Source: an uncultured Pseudomonadota bacterium
GTDB lineage: Bacteria; Pseudomonadota; Gammaproteobacteria; Xanthomonadales; Ahniellaceae
DNA: 17,304 nucleotides
Assembly: GCA_937996755.1 (NCBI GenBank)
Contig: CALKUS010000287.1
Coordinates: 1 to 17,304 of the forward strand
Direction: 5' to 3'
Both the position numbers and the translations under genes were made by a program. This document shows, piece by piece, positions 1 through 7,059 of this stretch; position 1 is the stretch's first letter; each line of letters opens with the position of its first letter. The notes beneath the pieces were generated by a model. It did no database searches. It was not told the DNA's origin and saw only the letters and a program-made list of their open reading frames with translations.

Positions 1-1
1 C

Positions 2-262
2 ACGTCGCAGTTCGCCCCGGGCAACACGTTCGGGTTGCAGGCGCCCGCGACGAACGGCGGGTCCGTGCCCACGATGGACCTGAGCCCCGGCAGCGTCGCG
101 ATCGACAACGGCAGCAACAGCGGTTGCCCGCCGCTCGACGGCCGCGGTTTCGCACGGCCATTCGACGGCGACCTGAACGGCATCAACGCGTGCGACGTGG
201 GCGCGGTCGAATTCCGACCGCAGGTCATGTTGCGCGACGGCTTCGAATCGTCGACCCAGTGA
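2..262 (+). CDS. C-terminal end of a secreted beta-helix / choice-of-anchor Q type protein (5' truncated by window edge)
   Basis: Only the last 86 residues are visible; the frame is open to the left edge, so the true start lies outside. The stretch SPGSVAIDNGSNSGCP, then DGRGFARP, then ACDVGAVE is the classic closing segment of right-handed parallel beta-helix proteins with a choice-of-anchor Q domain (pattern: SPAIDxGxxxxCPxxDxRGxxRP followed by CDxGAxE). Such proteins are exported and are often adhesins or surface proteins. Straight after this domain comes MLRDGFE and then SSTQ and the stop. MLRDGFE (227-247) matches the C-terminal motif of five other exported proteins in this window; this copy alone has a four-residue tail. 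The gene converges on the next one with only 3 bases between stops. The domain is recognised from the family pattern; the exact function is unknown. Confidence 0.85.
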   Translation, partial: TSQFAPGNTFGLQAPATNGGSVPTMDLSPGSVAIDNGSNSGCPPLDGRGFARPFDGDLNGINACDVGAVEFRPQVMLRDGFESSTQ

Positions 263-265
263 CGC

Positions 266-637
266 TCACTCCGCGGCGCAGGGGACGTCGTTCACTTCCG
301 ATACGGCGATCTCCACGTCGCCCGGGAACACGCGGATGTGGCCACCGGGAACCGAAACGCCGCTCGCGGTGGCAGCGGCGTCGACGCAGAATGCGGCCGC
401 GACCGCGGGCACCGGCGCATCCAGCTGTACGCCGAACCAGGCGGCTTCCTCGTCGGAGCGTTGCAGCACGATCGAGCGGCCGGCGTCGCCGAACCGCGAC
501 GCGAGGCGCGCGTCCAGCTCGGCGCGGAACAGCGAGTGCAGCACCGTCGCCGGGACGTCGCTGTCTTCCGGCCGGCAGACGTGGACGTCGAAGCGCGTGA
601 TCGGACGATCGTGGTTCCGTGCCGATGGCGTGGTCAT
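266..637 (-). CDS. Hypothetical protein, 123 aa
   Basis: I do not recognise this protein. It begins MTTPSARNHDRPITRFDVHVC and reads as a small soluble alpha/beta protein, without signal peptide or membrane helix. Its segments include LFRAELDARLASRFGDAGR (amphipathic helix), SIVLQRSDEEAAWFGVQLD (two beta strands) and a C-terminal half rich in Val and Ala ending VNDVPCAAE. I chose the ATG at 637 because a strong Shine-Dalgarno, GGGGAGGGG, sits five bases upstream (643-651 on the plus strand). The open frame continues further upstream but with low-complexity, non-protein-like composition. It is divergent from the flavoprotein gene at 812, with about 175 bases between them, and may share its control region. 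It is probably a real gene because of the ribosome binding site and reasonable composition, but no role can be assigned. Confidence 0.6.
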   Translation of the reverse strand: MTTPSARNHDRPITRFDVHVCRPEDSDVPATVLHSLFRAELDARLASRFGDAGRSIVLQRSDEEAAWFGVQLDAPVPAVAAAFCVDAAATASGVSVPGGHIRVFPGDVEIAVSEVNDVPCAAE

Positions 638-811
638 GGCATCCCCTCCCCGTTGCGCGGATGGTAGTCGCGCCGCGCTGCTGGGTCCGGTCGGCTCCGC
701 AACGTTTTGCAATCCGGCCTGGCCGGAGGCTGCCTGCGCCGGCACGGCGGGCGGGACGCGCGACGTTGTTTGCAATTACCCTGCCCCGTCCCGGGTTCCT
801 GGTCGCGGCGC
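638..811. promoter_or_regulatory. Divergent intergenic region between 123-aa hypothetical gene and flavoprotein gene
   Basis: This 174-base gap separates two divergent genes and should hold promoters for both. It is less GC-rich than the surrounding genes in two spots that share the octamer TTTGCAAT (706-713 and 769-776), 63 bases apart, within the similar contexts ACGTTTTGCAAT and CGTTGTTTGCAAT. This direct repeat could be a pair of protein-binding sites. I see no convincing -35/-10 pair, so only the region is annotated. Confidence 0.35.
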
Positions 812-1993
812 GTGGCGGAAGCATTCGATGTGGTCATCGTCGGTGGCGGTGCCGCCGGCCTCATGTGCGCCATCGTCGCCGGCGGGCGCGGACGGCGCGT
901 GCTCGTCGTCGAGCACGCGAACCGCGTCGGCAAGAAGATCCTCATGTCCGGCGGCGGGCGCTGCAACTTCACCAACCTCGGCACCACGCCGGCGCAGTTC
1001 CTCTCCGCGAACCCGCACTACTGCAAGTCCGCGCTCGCGCGGTACTCGCCCGAGGACTTCGTCGCCATGGTGCGCCGCCACGGCATCGCGTTCCACGAGA
1101 AGGAGCTCGGTCAGCTGTTCTGCGACGAGTCCTCGAAGCAGATCGTCGCGATGCTGCTGGCCGAGTGCGCGAAGGCCGGCGCGCGCGTGCTCACCAGCTG
1201 CGGCATCGAGGCGATCGAGCGCGGCGCCGACGCCTGGTCGGTGCGCACGACGCTCGGGACGTTCGCGGCGTCGTCGCTCGTCGTCGCGAGCGGCGGCCTG
1301 TCGATCCCGAGCATGGGGGCGACCGGATTCGGCTATGCGGTCGCGAAGCAGTTCGGACTTCCGGTGCGGCCGACGCGCGCGGGCCTCGTGCCGCTCACGC
1401 TCACCGGCAAGCCGTCGGAGCAACTGCAGGGCCTCAGCGGCGTTTCGCTGCCGGTGGAAGCGAGCGCGAACGGCACGAGCTTCCGCAACGCCATGCTGGT
1501 CACGCACCGCGGCGTCAGCGGTCCCGCCATCCTGCAGATCTCCTCGTACTGGCAGCCGGGCGACGAGCTTCTGATCGACCTGCTGCCCGGCCAGGACGCG
1601 TACGACGTGCTCAAGGCGCAACAGGCCGCGCGGCCCGGCGCGGAGCTGCGCAACGTGCTCGGCGACCTCATGCCGAAGCGCTTCGCGCAACGGCTGTGCG
1701 AGCTGTGGCTTCCCGACAAGCCGATGCGCCAGTTGCGCGAAGCCGAGCTGCGCGATGCCGCGAAGCTGCTCGGCGCGTGGCCGCTCGTCGCGAGCGGCAC
1801 GGAGGGCTACCGGACGGCGGAAGTCACGCTCGGCGGCGTCGACACGAACGAGCTCTCGTCGGCCACGATGGAAGCGCGACGCATGCCCGGCCTCTACTTC
1901 ATCGGCGAAGTCGTCGACGTCACCGGCTGGCTCGGCGGCTACAACTTCCAGTGGGCGTGGGCGTCGGGGAATGCCGCGGGGCTCGTCGCCTGA
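812..1993 (+). CDS. BaiN/HI0933-family NAD(P)/FAD-dependent oxidoreductase
   Basis: A 393-residue cytoplasmic flavoprotein of the HI0933/YhiN (BaiN/RdsA) family, which binds FAD and probably reduces a small substrate with NAD(P)H; the physiological substrate is unknown for most members. The N-terminal Rossmann motif is VVIVGGGAAGLMCA (residues 7-20), the acidic E34 ends strand 2, and the family signature GKKILMSGGGRCNFTN spans 40-55. The C-terminal FAD motif FIGEVVDVTGWLGGYNFQ is intact near the end. Length fits the family (about 390-400). I chose the GTG at 812 because it puts the FAD strand six residues from the start, as is usual; an upstream in-frame ATG at 707 would add 35 residues of unlikely composition. 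No strong ribosome binding site precedes 812, so the start is uncertain. Single gene, followed convergently by the next gene with 9 bases between stops. Confidence 0.93.
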   Translation: MAEAFDVVIVGGGAAGLMCAIVAGGRGRRVLVVEHANRVGKKILMSGGGRCNFTNLGTTPAQFLSANPHYCKSALARYSPEDFVAMVRRHGIAFHEKELGQLFCDESSKQIVAMLLAECAKAGARVLTSCGIEAIERGADAWSVRTTLGTFAASSLVVASGGLSIPSMGATGFGYAVAKQFGLPVRPTRAGLVPLTLTGKPSEQLQGLSGVSLPVEASANGTSFRNAMLVTHRGVSGPAILQISSYWQPGDELLIDLLPGQDAYDVLKAQQAARPGAELRNVLGDLMPKRFAQRLCELWLPDKPMRQLREAELRDAAKLLGAWPLVASGTEGYRTAEVTLGGVDTNELSSATMEARRMPGLYFIGEVVDVTGWLGGYNFQWAWASGNAAGLVA

Positions 1994-2002
1994 CGCGCCG
2001 CG

Positions 2003-2476
2003 TCAACGCGGCTTCGGGTCTTCGAGCATCCGGCGCACGAACGCATCGAAGTCGTCATGCATGATCTTCACCGACGGCGTGCCGAGCATGCGGCGGAACG
2101 ACTCCTCCTTGCCGAGCTGGGCCATGCGCTTCGTCCACGAGCGGAAGTAGTCCGCGGGCAGCTGGCCCTGGCGGTTCGCGTACCACGCGATCTCGAACAG
2201 CGACAGCTGCATCAGCTGCAGGAAGTACTCCTGGATCTCGCGGTCCGACTTCATGTGCTCCACGTCGAGCTTGCTGACGGCCGCGAGCGCGGGGTTCTCG
2301 ACGCGCATCTTGCGCAGCTGGAACTGCAGCTCGACGATCTTCGCGAAATTCGCGACCGCCTGCGCCCGCCGCGCCGCGCGGAACTGGAAAGCGGTGTACA
2401 ACAGGCCGCCGGTGATCGCGGTGGCGGTGCACGCCTGCAGCGTGACCTGGATGACGAGCAGCGTCGAGGCTTCCAT
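2003..2476 (-). CDS. Hypothetical protein with one N-terminal membrane helix, 157 aa
   Basis: The protein has one hydrophobic segment near the N-terminus (roughly residues 5-29: TLLVIQVTLQACTATAITGG and on), followed by a basic patch FRAARRAQA. A mostly helical cytoplasmic-type domain follows, with conserved-looking runs NFAKIVELQFQLRKMRVENP, KSDREIQEYFLQLMQLSLFE and GQLPADYFRSWTKRM. The ending MLEDPKPR lacks the DGFE-type tag. I recall hypothetical proteins with this overall pattern but no defined function. The ATG at 2476 has no Shine-Dalgarno, yet a good -10 hexamer (TATAGT, 2484-2489) ends only seven bases upstream, which would place transcription start at or near the ATG. The role is unknown. 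It is divergent from the M20 hydrolase gene across an 87-base gap. Confidence 0.75.
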   Translation of the reverse strand: MEASTLLVIQVTLQACTATAITGGLLYTAFQFRAARRAQAVANFAKIVELQFQLRKMRVENPALAAVSKLDVEHMKSDREIQEYFLQLMQLSLFEIAWYANRQGQLPADYFRSWTKRMAQLGKEESFRRMLGTPSVKIMHDDFDAFVRRMLEDPKPR

Positions 2477-2483
2477 GTCGGCG

Positions 2484-2489
2484 ACTATA
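2484..2489 (-). promoter_or_regulatory. Candidate -10 element giving a near-leaderless transcript
   Basis: Read on the minus strand this is TATAGT, five of six matches to the sigma-70 -10 consensus, followed by seven bases and then the ATG at 2476. That spacing puts the expected transcription start on or within a base or two of the start codon. No clear -35 is seen 17 bases further up, and no Shine-Dalgarno is present, which agrees with a leaderless transcript but does not prove it. Confidence 0.35.
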
Positions 2490-2508
2490 CGGCCTCGGCC
2501 GGCGAGCC

Positions 2509-2536
2509 TTGAAGTTGCCGCGCGAAAAAGTACGCT
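2509..2536 (+). promoter_or_regulatory. Candidate sigma-70 promoter for the M20 amidohydrolase gene
   Basis: A TTGAAG -35-like hexamer (2509-2514) is separated by 16 bases from TACGCT (2531-2536), with an A-rich run just before the -10 position. The match is moderate (4/6 and 3/6), but the site lies in the only short gap upstream of the gene, with about 27 bases left for the leader, which contains the GAAGGAG ribosome binding site at 2551-2557. Confidence 0.35.
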
Positions 2537-2563
2537 GACCCCGGTTTCGGGAAGGAGCCTGCC

Positions 2564-3862
2564 ATGAAGACCGCCACGCCTTGCGCCCTGGTCGCCGCGA
2601 TGCTCCTGGCCGCGGGCGCTTCCGCCCGAGCCGACGACGCGGCGCGCATAGCCGCGATCTACCCGGACGTCGAGCGGCTCTACCAGGACCTGCACCGCAA
2701 CCCGGAGATCGCGTTCGAGGAGAAGCGCACGGCTGCGACGCTCGCGAAGCGGCTGGAAGCGCTCGGCTACGACGTCACCACCGGCGTCGGTGGCACCGGC
2801 ATCGTCGCGATCATGAAGAACGGCGAAGGCCCGGTGGTCATGCTGCGCACGGAGCTCGACGCACTGCCGATGCTCGAGAAGACCGGCCTGCCGTTCGCGA
2901 GCACGGCGACGACGAAGAACGACGCGGGCGAGACCGTGCCCGTCTCGCACATGTGCGGCCACGACATCCACATGGCAGCGTTCGCCGGAACGGCCGAGCT
3001 CATGGCGCGCGACCGCGAACGCTGGCACGGCACGTTGATGCTCGTCGGCCAACCCGCGGAGGAAATCGTCGCCGGCGCGAAGGCGATGATCGCGGATGGG
3101 CTGTTCACGCGCTTCCCGAAGCCCGATTTCGCGCTCGGCATCCACGACGAGCAGAGCCTGCCCGCCGGGGTGGTCGGCTTCCACGCCGGCTACTTCCGCG
3201 CCAATTCCAGCGGCCTGGACATGACGGTGTACGGCAAGGGCGGCCACGGCGCATTCCCGCAGGACGCGATCGATCCGGTGATGATCGCCGCACGCATCGT
3301 GATGGGCCTGCAGACCATCGTGTCGCGCGAGAACAATCCGTTCGATCCGGCCGTGATCACGGTCGGCAGCATCCACGGCGGCAGCGCGTCGAACATCATC
3401 CCCGACCAGGTGAAGCTGCAGATCACCGTGCGCTCGCTCGACCCGAAGGTACACGCGCGCCTGCTCGCCGCGATCGCGCGCGTCGCGAACGGCGAAGCGC
3501 AGGCCGCGAACGCGCCGAAGCCGCCGCTGATCGAGACGAAGTCGAATACGGATTCCGTCTACAACGACCCCGATACGACGGCACGCATGGTCGCGGCCGC
3601 GCGCGCCGCGCTCGGCGACGACCGGGTCGTCGAGATGCCCGCGCAGATGGGCGGCGAGGACTTCTCGCAATTCGGGCTCGCCGGCATCAAGGCCGTGCTG
3701 CTGCACGTCGGCGCCGTCGATGCGGCGAAGCTCGAGGAAGCGCGGAAAACCGGCGTGCCCGTGCCGAGCGTGCACTCGCCGCTCTGGGCACCGGTGCCCG
3801 AGCCGACGATCAAGGCGGCGATGGCCGCGGAGGTCGCCATCCTCCTCGACCTCATGCAGTAG
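2564..3862 (+). CDS. Exported M20-family amidohydrolase (M20D, hippurate/IAA-amino acid hydrolase type)
   Basis: A metal-dependent amidohydrolase that cleaves an N-acyl amino acid or similar amide. It has a signal peptide: KTATP then a hydrophobic core ALVAAMLLAAGASARA with an A-R-A cleavage site at residue 23, so it acts in the periplasm or outside. Metal ligands of the M20D family are visible: C131-G-H133-D, E166-E167 in GQPAEE, H194 in GIHD, and a C-terminal histidine in SVHSPLWAP. The lid-domain motif GKGGHGAFPQ (H228) and the SNIIPD turn are also present. The 432-residue length fits an exported member. The family normally shows CGHDGH or CGHDAH; here it is CGHDIH, with the bulkier Ile beside the metal site. 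A good GAAGGAG site lies six bases before the ATG. It ends in DLMQ and lacks the DGFE-type tag. The substrate cannot be named from sequence. Confidence 0.92.
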   Translation: MKTATPCALVAAMLLAAGASARADDAARIAAIYPDVERLYQDLHRNPEIAFEEKRTAATLAKRLEALGYDVTTGVGGTGIVAIMKNGEGPVVMLRTELDALPMLEKTGLPFASTATTKNDAGETVPVSHMCGHDIHMAAFAGTAELMARDRERWHGTLMLVGQPAEEIVAGAKAMIADGLFTRFPKPDFALGIHDEQSLPAGVVGFHAGYFRANSSGLDMTVYGKGGHGAFPQDAIDPVMIAARIVMGLQTIVSRENNPFDPAVITVGSIHGGSASNIIPDQVKLQITVRSLDPKVHARLLAAIARVANGEAQAANAPKPPLIETKSNTDSVYNDPDTTARMVAAARAALGDDRVVEMPAQMGGEDFSQFGLAGIKAVLLHVGAVDAAKLEEARKTGVPVPSVHSPLWAPVPEPTIKAAMAAEVAILLDLMQ

Positions 3863-3874
3863 CCGCCGACGATC

Positions 3875-3890
3875 GTTAATCGGGATTAAC
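3875..3890. promoter_or_regulatory. AT-rich perfect 7-2-7 inverted repeat (candidate operator)
   Basis: GTTAATC-GG-GATTAAC is a perfect palindrome with arms of seven bases and a two-base centre, strikingly AT-rich in a GC-rich genome. It lies 12 bases after the M20 gene stop and about 55 bases before the likely start of the HAD phosphatase gene. The two-base centre is too short for a stable RNA loop, which favours a dimeric DNA-binding protein over a terminator. The binding protein is unknown. Confidence 0.4.
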
Positions 3891-3898
3891 CTCCCCCG

Positions 3899-3913
3899 TC
3901 CGGCTTTGCCGGA
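3899..3913 (+). terminator. Small perfect hairpin after M20 gene (possible terminator or leader hairpin)
   Basis: TCCGGC-TTT-GCCGGA forms a six-pair GC-rich stem with a three-base loop, without a U tract after it. It could end the M20 transcript or sit in the leader of the HAD gene. Its last base is the A of the upstream ATG at 3913, so that codon would be partly buried, one reason to prefer the ATG at 3946 as the HAD start. Confidence 0.3.
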
Positions 3914-3945
3914 TGATGCGCGACCGCCATTCGCCACGGTTGCGC

Positions 3946-4542
3946 ATGCCCGACCTCGCCCTGTTCGATTTCGACGGCACGATCACCACGCGGGAAACGT
4001 TTCCCGACTTCATGCGCTTCGCGGTCCCGCCGACGCGACTGGCGATCGGCAAGGTGCTGCTCGCCCCCTTGATCGCCGGCTATCGCATTGGCGCCATCCC
4101 GGGCGTGCGCGTGCGCGCGCGGATCGTCCGGTTCGGTATGCGCGGCATGGCCGAAGCGCACTACCTCGAACTCGGGCGTCGATTCGCGAACGAGGTGCTG
4201 CCGGGCGTCATTCGCGCGGAAGCGCTGGACCGCATCGCCTGGCACCGGAGGCACGGCGACGAGGTGGTGGTCGTGTCGGGCGGGTTCGACGCCTACCTCG
4301 TGCACTGGTGCGCAGCGCACGGGCTCGCGCTCGCGTGCTCCTCGCTCGAAGCGCGCGACGGCCACCTGACCGGCGACTATCGTGGCGCCCAGTGCGTGCG
4401 CGAAGAGAAGGTGCGCCGTGTACGGGAAAGCTACGACCTCGCCGCGTTCGACCACATCCACGCCTATGGCGATACGAAGGAGGATCTCGAGATGCTCCGC
4501 ATCGCCAACCGGCGCTACTACCAATGGCGGGAAGTCGCGTAG
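3946..4542 (+). CDS. HAD-superfamily subfamily IB phosphatase (phosphoserine phosphatase-like)
   Basis: A 198-residue cytoplasmic phosphatase with an intact HAD active site: motif I FDFDGTIT with nucleophile D8 and acid/base D10, motif II VVVVSGGFD with S111, motif III lysine K155 in REEKVRRV, and motif IV YGDTKED with D176 and D180. The segment between motifs I and II (about 20-100) is a helical C1 cap, as in subfamily IB, where it selects the phosphorylated small-molecule substrate. The closing NRRYYQWREVA is typical of one branch of these proteins. An upstream in-frame ATG at 3913 would add 11 basic residues; I prefer 3946 because the protein then starts two residues before the first strand and because 3913 lies at the foot of a hairpin. 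Neither has a strong ribosome binding site. The DUF4126 gene follows after 21 bases on the same strand, probably co-transcribed. Confidence 0.88.
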   Translation: MPDLALFDFDGTITTRETFPDFMRFAVPPTRLAIGKVLLAPLIAGYRIGAIPGVRVRARIVRFGMRGMAEAHYLELGRRFANEVLPGVIRAEALDRIAWHRRHGDEVVVVSGGFDAYLVHWCAAHGLALACSSLEARDGHLTGDYRGAQCVREEKVRRVRESYDLAAFDHIHAYGDTKEDLEMLRIANRRYYQWREVA

Positions 4543-4563
4543 CCGACACGATATGCTGCGCGC

Positions 4564-5175
4564 GTGGACCTGATCGCCCAATTCGCACTGGCCGCCGCGC
4601 TCGCCTGGGGCGCCGGCTTTCGCCTGTACGCCGTGGTGTTCATCGCCGGGCTCGCGGGCAAGCTCGGCTGGATCGTGCTGCCGTCCTCGCTCGGTTACCT
4701 CACGCACGACGGCGTGCTGTGGGTGGCGGGCGCGTTCGTCCTGCTGGAGTTCCTCGCCGACAAGGTTCCGGCGGTGGATTCGTTCTGGGACGCCGTGCAG
4801 ACGTTCATCCGCGTGCCGGGCGCGATGCTGCTCGCGTGGGGCGCGTTCGGCGACTACGGCGAGGCGGCGCAGTTCGCGGCGCTGCTCCTCGGTGGTTCGA
4901 TCGCCGGCATCACGCACATGGGCAAGGCCGGCACGCGCGTGCTGATCAACCATTCGCCCGAACCGGTCAGCAACTGGATCGCGAGCTTCAGCGAGGACGG
5001 CATCGTGGTGCTCGGATTCTGGTTCGCGGTCGCGCACCCGATCGCGTTCCTGGTGCTGCTCGCGATCTTCCTGCTCGTGCTCGCGTGGCTGCTGCCGAAG
5101 CTGTGGCGCGCGTTCGTCTCGCTGCTCCGGTTGCTGCGGCCCGGTGCGCGTGCCGCCGGCGCGGCCGGCGGCTGA
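4564..5175 (+). CDS. DUF4126 domain-containing membrane protein
   Basis: A 203-residue inner-membrane protein with about five hydrophobic segments (roughly 4-31, 50-65, 85-118 with breaks, 146-176). The family motif is visible as EFLADKVPAVDSFWDAVQT and IRVPGAML (residues 62-90). A second diagnostic run, GITHMGKAGTRVLIN and SPEPVSNW, lies at 115-138. The function of DUF4126 proteins is not established. The C-terminus is a basic, Ala/Gly-rich tail after LPKLWRAF, probably cytoplasmic. It starts with GTG at 4564; the preceding gap of 21 bases suggests co-transcription with the HAD phosphatase. The start is supported by the position of the first helix immediately after it. Confidence 0.88.
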   Translation: MDLIAQFALAAALAWGAGFRLYAVVFIAGLAGKLGWIVLPSSLGYLTHDGVLWVAGAFVLLEFLADKVPAVDSFWDAVQTFIRVPGAMLLAWGAFGDYGEAAQFAALLLGGSIAGITHMGKAGTRVLINHSPEPVSNWIASFSEDGIVVLGFWFAVAHPIAFLVLLAIFLLVLAWLLPKLWRAFVSLLRLLRPGARAAGAAGG

Positions 5176-5196
5176 CCGACGCGATCGCATCGGTCA
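5173..5196 (+). terminator. Inverted repeat overlapping the DUF4126 stop codon
   Basis: A seven-pair arm TGACCGA / TCGGTCA encloses C-GCGATCGC-A, itself containing an eight-base palindrome. The outer arm includes the TGA stop. No U tract follows, so if it ends transcription it is not a textbook intrinsic terminator. Confidence 0.3.
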
Positions 5197-5310
5197 ACGC
5201 GCCGCCCTGCAACCTTTCGTCCGTCGCCCGCATCGGATGGCGCAGGCGGCACGATGGCAGCGTGCCGGTGCGCGATTGAATTCCCCGTCCATTCCGGAAG
5301 CTTCCGCCTC

Positions 5311-5871
5311 ATGGCAGACCGATTCGGTTTCCTGGCCTCCGCCTCGGCAGTCGTGCTGTCGATCGTGTCGCTCAGCGTGGCGATCAGCGCGAATCGCACG
5401 CAGGAACGGCTGCTGGCGGCGAGCGTCTGGCCGTCGCTCGAGTACGGAACCGGCAACCGCGACGACGACGGCGCCGACGTGATCACCCTGAGCATCGGCA
5501 ACAGCGGCATCGGCCCTGCCCGGCTGCGCACGGTGCAGGTGCTCTACGAAGACCAGCCCGCGGAGGATTCGGCGGCGCTGCTGCGCAGCTGCTGCGAGCT
5601 CGCGAAGGGAACGAAGCTCACCACCATCACGTCGTCGACGCGTGCTCGCGTGCTCAAGCCCGGCGAGGACGTCTCGTTCCTGCGCCTGCCGCTGGCCAAC
5701 AACGACGGCGCGTTGTGGCAGCGCTTCAACAAGGAACGCTTCGCCGTGCGCGTGAAGGCGTGCTACTGCTCCGTGCTCGACGAATGCTGGATGCTCGATT
5801 CGACCGCGATCGAGCCGGTGCCGACGAAGGCGTGTCCCGCCGTTCCGGACGGCGAGCAGTGGCACGGCTGA
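5311..5871 (+). CDS. Hypothetical cysteine-rich protein with one N-terminal membrane helix, 186 aa
   Basis: I cannot assign a function. Residues 5-27 form a membrane helix (FGFLASASAVVLSIVSLSVA), followed by ANRTQERLLAASVWPSLEYG, and then a domain that reads as beta-rich: ITLSIGNSGIGPARLRTV resembles an Ig-like strand pair. Six cysteines occur, all after the helix: C94-C95, C151, C153, C159 and C175, suggestive of disulfides if this part is periplasmic. I recall uncharacterised proteins with the same helix-then-VWP-then-GTGN opening. The ATG at 5311 is preceded by GGAAG at 5296-5300, part of a perfect 12-base palindrome CGGAAGCTTCCG (5295-5306). An in-frame start further up (5254) would add 19 residues but break the usual helix-at-start layout. 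The ending GEQWHG lacks the DGFE-type tag. Confidence 0.72.
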   Translation: MADRFGFLASASAVVLSIVSLSVAISANRTQERLLAASVWPSLEYGTGNRDDDGADVITLSIGNSGIGPARLRTVQVLYEDQPAEDSAALLRSCCELAKGTKLTTITSSTRARVLKPGEDVSFLRLPLANNDGALWQRFNKERFAVRVKACYCSVLDECWMLDSTAIEPVPTKACPAVPDGEQWHG

Positions 5872-5893
5872 ACGACGGGCGACGCTCGTTGCG

Positions 5894-7030
5894 TCAGTCG
5901 TCGAGCCAGGCGCGGATGCGGGCGCCGATGCGCGCGCTCGACAACAGCTCGATGTGGCCCGTGCCGTGCGCAATGAGCTGCGATCGGCGCGGGAATGCGA
6001 GCGAGCGAGCCGGTTCGCGATGGCGCCCGAGCGCACTCTCGAGTGGGACCAGGCCGTCGCCGACGTAGCGCCTCAGGGCCGAATCGCCGCGCGACGCGAG
6101 CGTCGCCGCCACGGCATGGCAGGAAACGCCCGCGGGAAGCGGCACGTCGCGCAGGCCATGGCGCAGGTCGACGATGCCGGCGCTGCGTGCCCGCCCGAGG
6201 CTCGCGAACGGCGCGCTCCACGGCGTGGCGGCGAGCAGGCGATCCACGCCGTGCCCTGCCCGCTCGAGCGGCGAGCCGAAGTGCGGCGTGCCGAGGAACA
6301 CCACGTGCCGCAGCCGTGCGCGCCAGGGCGCGCCCGTGGCTTCCGCGTGGATGCACGCGTGGCGAAGCACGAGGCCGCCCATGCTGTGCGCGACCACGTC
6401 GATGCGCTGCAGCGACACCGGCCAGTCGCGGCACAATTCGTCGAGCCGGCGCGAAAGCTCGCGGCCGTTCGCCGCGATCGCGAGACCCGTGTTGTAGCGG
6501 ACGTCGATCGGGACATGGCCGAGCGCGTTGGCCGCGTCGCGGCTGTGGTCGACGACCTGCCCGTCGCGTTCCGTGCGCCAGTGGACGTCGCTCATGCACA
6601 GGCCGTGGATCGACACGAGCGCGCTCGGGCCCGGCGCGACGAGCCGCGCCGGCGACCACGGGGAACCCGCGTGCCGCAACGTCATCGCCAGCGCGAGCGG
6701 ATTGCCGGTCGCCGCGAGATGGTCGCCCAGCACGCCATTGAGCGCCGCGCGCCACGCCACGTCGCGCGGCGATTCGTCGCCGTCGTCGACGCCGACGGCG
6801 CGTTCGACCGCGCCCAGCGCAGCGCCGACGCCCGACCCGACCGCGCGCGCGGTGCCGCGCACGGCGCCGTAGACGAAGCCCGTCACGCCGCGCGTCGGAC
6901 CGCCCTCGCCGGCGAGCGGCAGGCCCGTCGTGCGCAGCACGCCCGCGTGCACGCCTTCGACGACGCGCGCCACGCCCAGCGTCGCTTCGGTCGCGAGTTG
7001 CGCGATGCCCCTGAGCGTGGAAATCCGCAT
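5894..7030 (-). CDS. Alpha/beta-hydrolase esterase or lipase (PGAP1/lipase-like, AHSMGG nucleophile)
   Basis: A 378-residue serine hydrolase. The oxyanion segment SALVSIHGLCMSD (about 136-148 with this start) is followed by the nucleophile elbow VVAHSMGGLVLRHA with Ser at about 216, and by VVFLGTPHFGSPLE, a typical lipase loop. A late GTGHIELLSS probably carries the catalytic His. The first 130 residues are a helical, Ala/Gly/Val-rich region (LGVARVVEGVHAGV) seen in a group of proteobacterial esterases acting on lipids or esters near membranes. No signal peptide is evident. The start is uncertain: ATG 7030 lacks a Shine-Dalgarno, and a GTG at 7105 in the same frame would overlap the divergent TRIC gene, which argues against it. 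The substrate is unknown. Confidence 0.85.
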   Translation of the reverse strand: MRISTLRGIAQLATEATLGVARVVEGVHAGVLRTTGLPLAGEGGPTRGVTGFVYGAVRGTARAVGSGVGAALGAVERAVGVDDGDESPRDVAWRAALNGVLGDHLAATGNPLALAMTLRHAGSPWSPARLVAPGPSALVSIHGLCMSDVHWRTERDGQVVDHSRDAANALGHVPIDVRYNTGLAIAANGRELSRRLDELCRDWPVSLQRIDVVAHSMGGLVLRHACIHAEATGAPWRARLRHVVFLGTPHFGSPLERAGHGVDRLLAATPWSAPFASLGRARSAGIVDLRHGLRDVPLPAGVSCHAVAATLASRGDSALRRYVGDGLVPLESALGRHREPARSLAFPRRSQLIAHGTGHIELLSSARIGARIRAWLDD

Positions 7031-7059
7031 GGTTCGAGGATGGCCCGGATCGTGCGCGA

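Noticed and set aside
2477..3937. Long minus-strand frame continuing upstream of the 157-aa membrane protein.
   Set aside because: It is antisense to the M20 amidohydrolase gene, whose metal motifs are intact, and has antisense-like composition rich in Arg, Asp and His.
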